Shown here piece by piece: positions 35,676-47,099 of a stretch of 64,000 nt of DNA. A program made the translations under genes and the position numbers. The notes beneath the pieces are model-generated. The model was given only the letters and a program-made list of their open reading frames with translations. It ran no database searches and had not been told where the DNA came from. Source of the stretch: Ligustrum vulgare (Eukaryota; Streptophyta; Magnoliopsida; Lamiales; Oleaceae); NCBI GenBank assembly GCA_963555705.1, contig OY743170.1, forward strand, positions 15,483,596-15,547,595, in the 5' to 3' direction. Positions within the stretch are counted from its first letter, which is position 1; every line of letters starts with the position of its first letter.

Positions 35676-36273
35676 TGTAAGACGAATTTCGAAGTATTAT
35701 TAAAATACTGAAATAATTACAAATTGAATTTGAGAAAATACAAACAGACTACTCTTGTGAATGCAGAATTGTAAAATTCTCTGATTAACGATCCGTGTGT
35801 TTGAAGACAATGGGCCATGTGACTTGATTCATTGACTTCTAAATTTGTTGGAAAACTTGATTTGTTGAGAGATTACTTGTTTGACACTTGGAACTTGAGA
35901 CTTGGATTTGAACTCCAAATTTGGACTTCGGATTGGACTTGCTTTGATTGAAGAAGACTTTGATCTTCTTGGAATTGATTTGAATTTGCTTCATCTGCAA
36001 TTCTTTTCTTGTTTTTCTTCTCCCTTTTCCATGGACCAATGGTCATATTTATAGAGCAAATTTGTAACCACCTCCCTTATTTAAATAAATAAATAAATAA
36101 AATGGTTAGGGTTTTGAAAAGTAGGATGAGCCTTATCCATGGACTTCTTTTAGGTGGACTTTATTAGTAGACTTTATTTAATGTACTTAATTGGATTAAA
36201 ACAAAATTAAATTGATCCGATCTGATCCAATCCAATTAATGTTTATAAATATATATATTTTTTAATGTCTACA
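35676..36273 (-). repeat. 3' LTR of the Tat element
   Basis: On the minus strand it starts TGTAGACATT (36273) and ends CTTACA (35676). It pairs with 48596-49253 along its full length. The purine-rich tract GAAGAAAACAT on the minus strand just inside 36274-36290 may be the polypurine tract. Confidence 0.85.
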
Positions 36274-37148
36274 AATGTTTTCTTCAAGATTTATTTATTT
36301 ATTAAATAAATTAATAAATCTTGAATTTTGAATTTTGAAATTTATTTTAAAATTTGTATAAACAATAGTAAATTTATACTATTGCTATGAATTTGAGATT
36401 TTGAAAAGGATTTTTAATCACTTAAAGTCAACCAGTTCTTTTTTTTTTTAACACGAAAAATGCAAAGCCCAAACATTGAGGTTTAAAGTTTTGAATTTAT
36501 TTAGAGTTTGATTTAATCTTGGACTCCATTAGAACTTATCCTTCTAATCAAAGAGTTTCATATTAGCATGAACTACATACTTTATTAAACACAAATAGTT
36601 TAGAGTCACATACATAAAGTTAAAAGTCTATACGTTACATTTATATCATGTTTTGAAAAGATATAAGAATTTGGAATCAAGAGGCCTAGAATTCGTGGTG
36701 AATCTTAGAAATTCAAGAAAGCAAATAATTTATTTGGCTTTTGAATTGACTTTTGGATTTTGTGCAAATATCAAGAAAGCAATCAGAGAAGAAAAGAAAG
36801 ATACAAATTCTACCATTCGATTACCTTAAGGTGCCCTTTTTTTAAAAAAAAAAAAAAAAAAGTAACGCATAAACAATATTTAACGAGTGTTAGTGCAGAA
36901 ACTAATTTGCACTAGCACATGAAACCAAAATTTAATTGGTCCAAACCAATTAAATTGTTTTTGCCGACTGTTATAAATCAATTTATTTGGTTTCAACTTT
37001 TTTTTTTAATTCCGTGAATACTCGTTTTTTTTTTTTTTTTTTTGGGACATGATTCTTTGAAAATGGACAAGTAATTTGAAGGTCGAACTGTGTTTTGAAG
37101 ATTTTTTTTTTTTAAACATGTATTTTGAAAATTTGGTAAATCTTCGAA
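36274..37148. other. non-coding 3' region of the Tat element
   Basis: AT-rich, with several T-runs (36430, 37026 and 37103) and no ORF. It lies between the 3' LTR and the 75-bp tandem repeats. Long untranslated 3' regions are normal for this lineage. Confidence 0.6.
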
Positions 37149-37590
37149 ATGTATCTTTTTAGATACCCCTCGCTAGATTTACTCTTACAGGTTGAAGACT
37201 TTGAATACCTGAAAAATATGTGGAATGTATCGTTTTGGATACCTTCGGTATAACAAATTTTCAAGATGGAGACTTGGAAGACCTGAAAAAAATATGTGGA
37301 ATGTATCCTTTTGGATACTCCCCGGCATAATAAAATTTTCAGGATTGAAACTTTTAAAACTTGAAAAACATATTGAATGTATCTATTTGAACACTCCCCG
37401 ACATAATAAGATTTTCAGGATTGAAATTTGAAGACCTGAAAAATTTGCGGAATGTAACTATTTGGATATTCCCTTGCATAATAAATTTTCAGGATGGAAA
37501 CTTGGAAGAACTGAAAAATATGCGGAATGTATCTATTTGGATACTCCCCGGTATAATAAATTTTCAGTATGGAAACTTTGATTTTTTTTT
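37149..37590. repeat. six tandem 75-76-bp units upstream of the PMD gene
   Basis: The units begin near 37149, 37225, 37301, 37377, 37452 and 37527. Each carries atgta-c--tttggata, a cccc-gca/gtataata-aattttca core and a gacctgaaaaata end. Later units are 75 bp (25 codons), so an open frame runs through them into PMD, but the PMD start is more likely ATG 37628. Tandem repeats near the 3' LTR are a known trait of Tat/Ogre elements. Confidence 0.88.
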
Positions 37591-37627
37591 TAAATTCTAT
37601 AAGATGATTTTTTTTTTCCTTTCAGTG

Positions 37628-40600
37628 ATGGCAAAACAAAATTTCAAAGACAAGAAAAATTTGAAATTACCTGAAATTAAGGAATTTTATGATAATGTGA
37701 GGAAAACTCAAATCCTTTGCTTCCCTAAAGATACTTTGAAGCTTCCATGCAACTTGATAGGAGACTTTAAGGTTACCATCCATAAGCCAATGACATACCC
37801 CTTCCTCCTTGCAGTTCCTCTGCAGGGTATAGACATACGTGTTCTCAGTGTCATCCACAGGAATTCAAATCGTACTAGACATCCTTGTTTGTGTCCTCTT
37901 CCGTATCACACTTCAGACACAACGTTCATTCCAAAAGCAGTCATTTCTGAGAGAATTGATCGAATGGAGATTAGATGGGGAAGTACAGTCCATTATCGTA
38001 GAGAGATTTCTTTCTTGTCGAAGTTTTGGGAATGGTCTCTTTGGATTCATAAGCTTCTCATCAAGAAAAATCTCCCGAAGCTAGCTCATGCGGTTTACTC
38101 TGCCACTAAGGACTATTCTCGTCCTGACTCTATTTATCGAGCTCTTTGTGAAGTTTGGTGCCTGGAAACCAACACTTTTGTAACTGCTAATGGAGATATC
38201 AGCGTTTCGCTTTGGGATATGCAAGAGAATACTGGACTTTTCATCATAGGTGATTATTATGAAGAGGTAGTACAAAGTCTTTTGGAACTAACGAACTCCC
38301 TACCCAAATCTTGTTTATATTTATTCAAGGCCTTTTCACTGATCGTTGACAAAAAGAAAAGTGATCGGGTCTGCCAGAGCGACATGATTGATTTTTGGTT
38401 CAAAACTAATGATTGTGTTCCGAATCCAAGGGAAAGTAAGGCATTTAGGCAGGCTATGGAGGCAAACCCATCTTCAGGAGATCAGTCAGTAGCCAAAGAA
38501 AAATTACTGAGACCTGTTTGCACAGAAAAATTACATGATATTCTGTACAAGGACACGGACTACTGGAATACTTCTTTATCTGTTGAAGAACAAGAAGAGT
38601 TGGACATAGCAGCCTATTTTTCCCTTTGGCTCTGTCGTTTTATTTTTCCTTCTAGAGATGATTGTCTCAGGGTGGGAAATTTTAAAGTAGCTTCCAAAAT
38701 GGCTACAAGATCAACTTACAGCTTGGTACCTCCCATCTTAGCTTGCATTTATAGAGGACTTATCGAGACAACAAATTGCGTGATTGACCATGACATTGGA
38801 TCAGTCAAATATACATTTCCCGGACATTTTCTGTATGGTTGGGCTGCAACTTATTTTGTTCGGGGCATCTATGAAAACATTGACAAGAGCATTGGTCGTC
38901 CTATTATCCAAAGATATGCTGGGACTTTAAATGATTTCCAACATTGGGAGGTTGATGCATTTGATATTCGAGAACTCCTTCGTGGAAGAATGGACTCTAA
39001 TGATTTTTCGTAGAATCTGATTTATTTACCTCATGGTGGCTTACGTACAGATAACAATGAAAGATCTATAGAGACTTCAGAGTTTATGATGAATATCTGA
39101 TCAGGGTTTCTTTCTTACCGTCATGGTAATAACTTGTTTGTTCTTGAAGCTTACAATCCTCACAGATTTGCAAGACAACAAGGCTTTAGGCAAATGATTC
39201 CAGGCTCACCAAAACCAATGATGTTTACAGCCAATGCGTTGACCCTCTACCATGCTTGGTTATCTTTGACGCAGGTAGGGAGTAAATGCACATTTCATCT
39301 TCCGGGCCGCATTGATGATATACAACTTCAAGTTGATCCATCATACAAAGCTTGGTGGGAAGATAAAGTATATTCTGGTCTGAACAAGATTAAAGTGCAC
39401 GATTTATTGTCCAGCGAAGATAATAACTTTGTACTTGGTAAATCTCCATCTGCCCCCGAACAAATAGGAAGCCATAATGCCAATGAATTGGACACCTCTT
39501 ATGTAGATTCTCAAGCAACTCTTAAGAAGAGACATTTGGATGTTCCAAATGAGAGAGGTATTAAGAAGATTAAAATAATACATTCTTGCATAGATCACAC
39601 TTCCACTTCAGAGCATGTAGAGAAGGTACATGAGCCAATTACAATTTCAGAGAGCAGTAGCTTTATGGACCGAACACCTCAAACACTTGATGCCACACTT
39701 CCTTTGGAAAGTAGTAGTCCTAGAGATCAGGTAAGATTTATTTATCATTCTCTTTTTTTTTTTTTTTTAAATGATAATTTGCACCTCATTTGTTGTTTCG
39801 AATTTGAATCTCAGATTCCCCTTTCTCAAATATTGCGTCGGAAGCGTACAATACGACCTAAGGATTCTCAGGTTGTGGAGAATCCTAAGGGAGCTTGTTC
39901 TGAAACATTTAAACATGACTTGAGCATTCCAGATGTATCATATGGCAATGAAAATTTGGATATGTAGCCTCGAACACGGAACGCAGGTATACATCTTTAT
40001 TTTATTTTATTTTATTTTTAGTCCATTCAATGGCCTAATAGATTGGTATTTGATTTCTTCAACTTTCTATTTGTTGTACGATTTCCACAAGTTCCTGAAG
40101 GGATGTTTTATTCAGCAAATCATCCAAATGAGAACCACGAGATGATTGGTGCACTTGATGAAATTTATGGCAACGATAGACATGAGCCTCCTTGCAAATA
40201 TCCAAGCAGTATTAATAATGGTGTCATGTCACCTAATCAAGATGATCTTAATGATGAGGTGAATTCCGAGCCTTTACGAGTTAGCAGTTTAGAGATTGGA
40301 CAGCCTACTTCGACTATCTCACCTTTATTAGCATTACCACCTCCAGTTCAGAAGATAAATAATTGTGAGTTCTTCCATCTCTGGTCCTCCGCACAGATTT
40401 AACGAAGAATCTTCTTTCTTGAAGAATGCTCTACAAGAAGCCAAGATTAATTTCCTGCGGGCATTGTTAAAGGAAGCTTTGAAGCATGGTTTTTCCAACA
40501 TTCGAACTTGGTGGAATGAAAGCAAATCAACTCTTCGGGATGTGATCATCAATCAATTCCGTGCAGATCCAATGCCTTTGATGAGACATATGGATGCATT

Positions 40601-40936
40601 TCTTGGAGGAGTTGACGTTTATCTTGCTAAAAGATAGAAGTACTTGGAGTGTTTGACTGCAGAAGAAAAGGCTAAGCAGTTGAAATATCTTGATATCCAG
40701 ATAGCAGCAGGGAATTCCACATGTTCTTCTTTGGGAGCTCGAATTAGTGATTTGAATTCCGAGCTGGATAGACTTTGTGATAAACTCCAAATCTTTCAGG
40801 AAAATACCAGTTCACTTGAGACAAAGAAGACCACATTGGAGCAAGCGCAGATTAAAAATGCCACAATTGCAAACTCCATTGACCAAGAAAGGAAGGCTCT
40901 TGAAGACAACTTCTTGCAGTTGATTGACAGTGATTG
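37628..40936 (+). pseudogene. plant mobile domain (aminotransferase-like) gene, antisense in the retrotransposon
   Basis: The start ATG (37628) follows ttttcctttcag, a likely splice acceptor of a 5' UTR intron. The PMD fold runs to about 39460: WEWSLWIHKLL, FWFKTNDCVPNP, ATYFVRGIYENI, LPHGGLR, EAYNPHRFARQQGF and YKAWWEDKV. Then come an acidic linker, an intron (39731-39814, GT..AG) and a C-terminal coiled coil (about 40640-40936, LGARISDLNSELDRL). Breaks are TAG 39011-39013, TGA 39098-39100, TAG 39965-39967 and TAG near 40636. The family includes MAIN/MAIL1, nuclear proteins linked to transposon silencing, and copies are known inside transposons. It must be expressed from its own + strand promoter, because its introns are antisense to the element RNA. 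Confidence 0.78.
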
Positions 40937-41114
40937 ATTAAGATAGAATGAAGACTTCTTCTTTTTTTACTATGTTGAATGAACTTTGATTCATCAACAT
41001 CATTCTTTATTGGATTTTTTTCTCTTGTATCTCTCTTCTACATTTTTTTTTTGCAAAAAAAAGATTAACATAAGAAAAATAGAAAAAAAATATTGATTTT
41101 AAAGAACTTTAAGC

Positions 41115-42270
41115 TTAAAAACGCTTCAAGAATTTTTCGTTGATAGGTCTAATTTGTAGTCCATCTTTGTCAACAATCTTGTATGCTCCATTTGTGAACA
41201 CGTGAGTAACAAGAAATGGACCATCTCATTTATGTTGGAACTTGCCCCCAGTTTTTCTTGTGATTATGATTGGTCTGAGCATTGAAAGTACCATATCTCC
41301 TACTTGAAATGATCTTGGTCGCACCCTTTTGTTGAAAGACTTTGCCATATGAGCTTGATAACATTCCAAGTGCATTTGTGCCTCTAATCTCTTCTCATCC
41401 AAAGCTTCTAGCTCCTCGAGTCGAAGACGGGCATTTTCTTCTATTATCAACCCTTCTTGAATAGCAATCCGCAATGATGGAATTTGACATTCTAAAGACA
41501 TGACAGCTTCTACTCCATACACTAAAGCATAAGGGGTAGTTTGTGTTAGGGTCCGGTAAGTAGTGCTGTAAGCCCACAAGGCTTCTCTAATTCTTTCATG
41601 CCAATCCCTTTTTGATTTAGACACAACTTTCTTCAACATGTTGCACAGGGTCTTGTTGAATGCATCTGCCAGTCCATTGGTTGTTGCATTATACATGGAG
41701 AAATTGTATTGTCTGAACCCAAATTTAGCACATAAATTATTTATGTGGCTATTGCAGATAGGCTTTCCATTATCAGTGATGATGTGTCGAGGAACTCCAT
41801 ATCGGTAAATGATTTGAACACGAATAAAATCCGCAACATTTTCTTTCTTTACTTCCCTCAGCGGTACAGCTTCACCCCACTTGGAGAAATAATCAGTTCC
41901 AGCAAGGATGTATGAATGTCTAGCTGAAGATTTTGAAGTTATAGGTCCAATCACATCAAGGCCCCAAGCATCGAACGGCCATGAGGCTATTGTCGGGTGC
42001 CATGGTTCCGGAGGCTGATGGATGAAATTTGCATGGACTTGACAAGCTTAACATTTCCTTGCATATTCCATAGAATCTTGAACCATAGTTGGCCAATAGT
42101 ACCCCATTCTTTTTATTCGAAAATGGAGCTTAAGTCTGGACTGATGAGTACCGCATATTCCAGAATGAGCTTCTTCAAGAATGTGTGATGTTTCCTCACT
42201 ACTTAGGCATCGAAGGAAAACTCCATCAAATGAATGTCGATAGAGTGTATTCTTGTAGAATATGAAGCGA
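41115..42270 (-). pseudogene. Tat integrase
   Basis: A zinc-binding HHCC region (EEAHSG..GTHQSR..YYWP..KC-AC) is interrupted by TAA near 42045, where CAA is likely ancestral. The catalytic core follows with DVIGPIT, then TDNGKP, then NGLADAFNK. The third catalytic position, normally Glu in AEAFN of this lineage, is Asp here (GAT). The C-terminal region has the basic segment FNKRVRPRSFQVGDMVL and ends INEKFLKRF at 41115. A further stop near 41226 separates the tail. Confidence 0.85.
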
Positions 42271-42271
42271 G

Positions 42272-43481
42272 AAGCAAACCTTCGGACTTCAGTCCTCCGA
42301 CGAGGATTGTCCGGTAACTTCTGATGTTGAAGATAATCAATTATTGGTTGTCTCCAATCAACTTTTTCTTCACCAAAAACTTCAACACTGTTGTTTTCTT
42401 GCTGATTCTCTGGAAATATTGGTAGAATAACCCATTTTTGAACAATTGACACTTGGTGGATAGATTCTTCATTGGATCTGGCTAGAACAGCAGCTAAATT
42501 GGCTAATGCATTAGCTTCTTTGTTTTCATTTCTTGGAACAAATTTGATTTTTATTGATGCAAACTGCTTCAAAAGTGTTGATGCGTACTCATTATATGGC
42601 TTTAGATCCAAATTTCTGACTTCATATTCAGACAAAAGCTGGTTGATTATCAACATAGAATCTCCAAAGACTTCTAATTGATTAATTCTCATGTCCAATG
42701 CAGTCTCCAAACCAATAATGAGAGCTTGATATTCTGCCATATTATTGGAACGCTTTTCTGTCAAAGCAAATGCATATGACATAACTTGATCATGGGGAGT
42801 GACAATTACGACTCATGCTCCAGCACCGTACTTTCGAGCTGCCCCGTCAAAGAATATCCTCCATGAAGGTACAACTTCAGTGTAAAAGACTTCTTCATCT
42901 GGAAGGTCTTCAGAGAGTTCCCATTCTGCTGGAATTGGATGATCAACGAGAAAGTCTTCTAATGCTTGTCCTTTAACAGCCTTTTGAGGAATAAAGTTGA
43001 TGTCGAACTCCGATAACAGAAATGCCCATTTTCCTATCCTTCCAGAAAGAATAGGCCTTGACATTCTGTACTTTAATGGATCCACCCTTGAGACTAGATT
43101 GATTGTGTGTGCTAACATATAATGCCTCAATTTCTTAGCTACAAATATCAGTGTCAAACACATCTTCTCAATTGGTGAGTACTTCAGGTCAGCACCTACT
43201 AATGTCCGACTCAGGTAATAGAGCACATTCTCCTTTCCTTCATTGTTGTTTTGGACAAGAAGAGCATCTAGAGAATATTCTTGCGCTGCAACATAGAGAG
43301 TCAATAGCTTTCTAGGAGTTGGAGTTGTAAGCACTAGTGGATGAGATAGATACTTCTTAATGCTTTGAAAAGCATCACGACATGCATCGTTCCATTCAAA
43401 TGGCACGTCTTTCTTTACCAACTTGTTGAATGTGTGACAGCGTCCAGTAAGATTAGAAATAAATCTTCGAATATATGCCAC
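42272..43481 (-). pseudogene. dual RNase H region (native plus second RNase H)
   Basis: The first RNase H follows RT directly (LTLYVAAQEYSLDALL to KWAFLLSEFDINFI). The second begins IFFDGAARKYGAGA and continues past a TGA near 42811 with NNMAEYQALIIGLE and VFGDSMLIINQ. Its last acidic residue is replaced in NKEANALANL (Asn for Asp). Two RNase H domains in this order define Tat/Ogre-type gypsy elements. Confidence 0.85.
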
Positions 43482-44227
43482 ATTCCTTGAAGACTTTTTA
43501 ATTCATGTAAATTGCTGGGCTCACGCATGTTAATTATAGCATCGATTTTTGATTGATCTATCTCAATGCCGCGATGTCGGACTATGAAGCCAAGAAACTT
43601 TCCAGAAGTGACCCCAAATGCACAATTTAGTGGATTCATTTTCAACTGATAGCGCCGGAGTCTTTTGAAAACATCTCGTAAGTCTTGTAGATGATTGTCT
43701 CTTCTCTTTGTCTTGACAACAAGGTCATCCACATAACATTCAACTTTCAGATGCATCATGTCCTTAAAAATCTTTTGCATTGCTCGTTGATAAGTTGCCC
43801 CGGCATTTTTTAATCCAAAAGGTATAACCTTATAACAGTATATCCCCTTAGGTGTGCGGAAAGTTGTAAGCTCTTCATCTTTCGAATTCATTCGGACCTG
43901 ATTGTACCCAGAAGATCCATCCATGAAAGAAAGAACCTCATATCCAGTTGTTGCATCCACCATTAACTCTGTCATTGGAAGTGGAAAATCATCTTTAAGA
44001 CAAGCTTGATTTAGGTCTCGAAAGTCAACACAAACTCGTAACTGTCCATTCTTCTTTCTGACAAGAACAATGTTAGCAATCCAAGTCGGATACTTGACTT
44101 CACGTATGAATCCAGCTTCAATGAGTTTGTTGATTTCTACTTCAATTTGGGGAATCAATTCTGGCTGGAATCTTCTTTGAGGTTGCTTGATAGGACGAAC
44201 TCCATGCTTTACTGCAAGATGATGCAC
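43415..44227 (-). pseudogene. Tat reverse transcriptase
   Basis: In the 270-aa frame the palm motifs are FMDG (101-104) and YVDD (165-168), with VRKKNGQLRVCVDFRDLN upstream. The catalytic aspartates are present. A 1-nt frame change near 43487 separates it from RNase H. It makes element cDNA in the cytoplasmic particle. Confidence 0.9.
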
Positions 44228-45318
44228 AGCAACTTAGGATCCAACCCTGGCATTTCTTTGTAGGACCATGCAAACACATTCTTGTATTCTTGTAGCATGT
44301 TGAAATACTCAGATTCTTCTTTGGGACTCAGAATGGTACTGACATAGATTGGCCTCGGCTCTTCTTCTATTCCCAAGTTCAACTGTTTCAAATCATCCAC
44401 AGTAGCTTTCCCCCCTTCTTCTAATGTTGGGGGAGCTGGTTCAGGTTCATCTGATGTGGTTGAGTCTTCAACTTCAAATTCTAGGTTACCAATTTCTTCA
44501 AAACCAATGTGGTTTATTGATACTTTTTCTTCGTTTTCGTTATTCTTTTGAAGTTTGGAAGTGTTTCTAGTTTTGTGCCTTCTTCTGGAACGTTGAGTCT
44601 TTAAACTCAGATCAGAATTCTGAACTCCAAGTCGAGAGAAGACAGATTGTCTTTGAGACGATTCTATAGAAGCACGACCTTTTTCATCAACTTGAGCAGA
44701 TATGGGGTCATTGTTGCTTAACCTCTGGAAGACCGAGACTTTTTCTTTTGATTCAGTGGCTGTTGAAGATTCTCCCTTTAACCTTTCGAATACTGAAACT
44801 CTGACGTTTTCACCTTGAATTCGGTCAAATACAGAAGGTCTCGACTCTTCGGGTTTTTCTTCAGGAATCTCACATATTTGAATCATTATTGGGTTTGAGG
44901 AGACCTTCTTAACTTTAATCTGTTTCGGTTGATTTGGATTATATCCCAAGTCATATTTTGGTTGTGATATGATTGATCCATCCAAACCCGATGGAGCATG
45001 TCCACCTGCAAGTACAGCGTCAAGATCGCCCAATTTTCGAGGTTCTCCTCTTCCAAACCCAGCATTTTCAAATAGTTTATTGGCCCTCGGATTGTAACAT
45101 CCCTTGAAAGTTCTCTTCATTTCGTCAACCCTTTTTGCATGTGTCAAGCTTTGTTCAGGTGAATCAGAGATACGGAGTCTTGATATACTTGGAATAGGTG
45201 TTGAAGCTTCACCAACCTTTGTAACTTTCATAAGTTGATGTGGTAGAGCTAGTTTTGTAATGTTAGGTATCGAAAAAGTTAATTCTTTCCTCGATAACTC
45301 AACATTTTTTGATGTGGC
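44209..45318 (-). pseudogene. charged spacer with four SVFxRL motifs
   Basis: This lies between protease and RT. In the 340-aa frame from 45231, four short motifs recur: SVFDRI (133-138), SVFERL (146-151), SVFQRL (166-171) and SVFSRL (196-201). They sit in Ser/Lys/Glu-rich, probably disordered sequence. The frame continues upstream to a TAG at 45319, which separates it from protease. The function is unknown. Confidence 0.7.
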
Positions 45319-46824
45319 CTAAGGCTGTTTACCTCTAGAAGACCCTTCACAAGTAAGTTTTGATTTACCTGTCATAAGTTGATGCGGTGGAACTACAACT
45401 TTCTGATTAACACTTTCCATTTCAAACCCCACTGCAGATAACCATGCCGAATGAAATTCTTCATCTTCAAGGTAAAACTTGACGTCTGCGAAGTAAGCTT
45501 TTTCTTTTAGGAACGACTTGGTCTCAGCTACCACGCATTTAACTTCTCCATCTCGACTGTACTTAAAACATTGATGCCAATTTGAGGGTACAACTCCAAT
45601 TTCATGCATCCAGACACGTCCAAGAAGTAATTCATAAGATGTTTTGGCATCAATGGCGTGGAAGAGAGCTGTGGAAACTAGGTCTGCAATTTGTAGCTTC
45701 AAGCATATCATACTAATGGCTCCTTGACCTTTGTGATTGAGTCCTTGAATCATGATGTTACTTTTGGACAGATCTCCAACCTTTATTCCAATTTTCTTCA
45801 TATTTTTGATTGGCATAATGTTTACGGAAGAACCACAATCAATCATTATCCGATGTATTTTGCACTCCCGGATATAAACACAGACATATAGATGCCTGTT
45901 ATGCAAATGAGATCCCAGCTGTAAGTCATCGTCATTGAATGTGATGGTGGCCATACAGTCTTGGTAAGTTGCAGAAGTAATTGGTTCCAGCACTTTCCCT
46001 TGATAAGCTTCTGGATCAATCAATGCCATGATCAAATCCATCATATTATCAAAAGGTAGATTTAGAGCCTCAGACAAACTTGTGTTTGAAGAGATATTAT
46101 TGAGACGTGATATAACTTTCTTCGTCTTCGAACACTCTCCTGCAACGTTCTTTGATTTACTTTCTCCATCCAGACCGATGACGTTAGAAGTGAAACATTC
46201 TTTGTCAAATAAATCCTGAGGAAAATAATCTCCCAAAGTTATGGGTCTAGGAGCTGAACTTGTCTTAGCTTTGGACTTCTTCTTGCTGTTTCTTGGCCTC
46301 CTTCTCAGCCTTGATTGTTCATCACGTGGTTCAGGACTTGGTAGTTGTTGAGCTTTTCGGTGTCGTCTTTTTACAAGAGTCCATGGCATATCACTTTCTT
46401 CTGATGGTGTTTCTTCAATAGGGGAAACTTCCATACTCAATGCCCCCAGTGTTGGTCCTGCAAGAGATATTGAAGATGGTATTTTACCTGTTTTGTTGGG
46501 CGTCTGATATTTCTCTTTCTTGCTTATGAAGGCGGACCAACCATCACCAATCTCATCTTCAGATTTTGAATCGGAATCCCAAACATCCAAGTCATTTGTC
46601 ATGATTTCATAAAATGTTGGATGGTTGGGAGCATGTGATTTATCCATTTCTAGATAGATGTATGTGATGGTGACTTCTCCGTCTACCTCAAACTCTACTG
46701 GAATAGCTCCTTCTGGAAGCTGAGGTCTAAACTCTGTTACCCCAGGCGAGAACTTTTCCATATCATATGCAATATGGATAAACTGCTCTTTTATCTGCAA
46801 TAGGGATTGGATCGAATGACCCAA
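45319..46824 (-). pseudogene. Tat aspartic protease region
   Basis: A 501-aa open frame holds an acidic linker, then the retropepsin-like core. The active site reads IMIDCGSSVNIMP (about 45818-45856), and the flap/turn region ELLLGRVWMHEIG follows. Cys stands in the D-x-G triad. It is a pseudo-frame within a broken polyprotein: gag upstream is in other frames, and TAG at 45319 ends it. Confidence 0.7.
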
Positions 46825-47099
46825 AGGAAATCATTGAACAAGCAGATGTTGGATTTTCACTAGTTTCGAGTTTGATCTTATTTTCTTTGTCCAAACGAAC
46901 AATAAGATCTTCCAGTACGAAACATCTCTCCACTGGATAACTGATTATTTTGTGGAACCTATAGTACATGGGATGATCAACTTGACCAGCCTCTTCAATG
47001 TTGGAAGTTCAATTACTCGTTGCTCAAAGAGTTGATCTTAAATTCCAGAAACTTCGGAGTCTGAGAATGGATACTCCTTTTCTTCAAGTTCTTTCAAAT
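46825..47099 (-). other. degraded link between Gag and protease
   Basis: Short open pieces (for example 46969-46763, MYYRFHKIISYPVERCFVLEDLI) show that the polyprotein ran through here, with stops and a frame change. The phrase resembles the C-terminal zinc-less linker of Tat Gag. Confidence 0.5.

Noticed and set aside
37421..37627. N-terminal extension of the PMD ORF from 37421
   Set aside because: This stretch is the 75-bp tandem repeat, and a good splice acceptor precedes ATG 37628, so it is unlikely to be protein.
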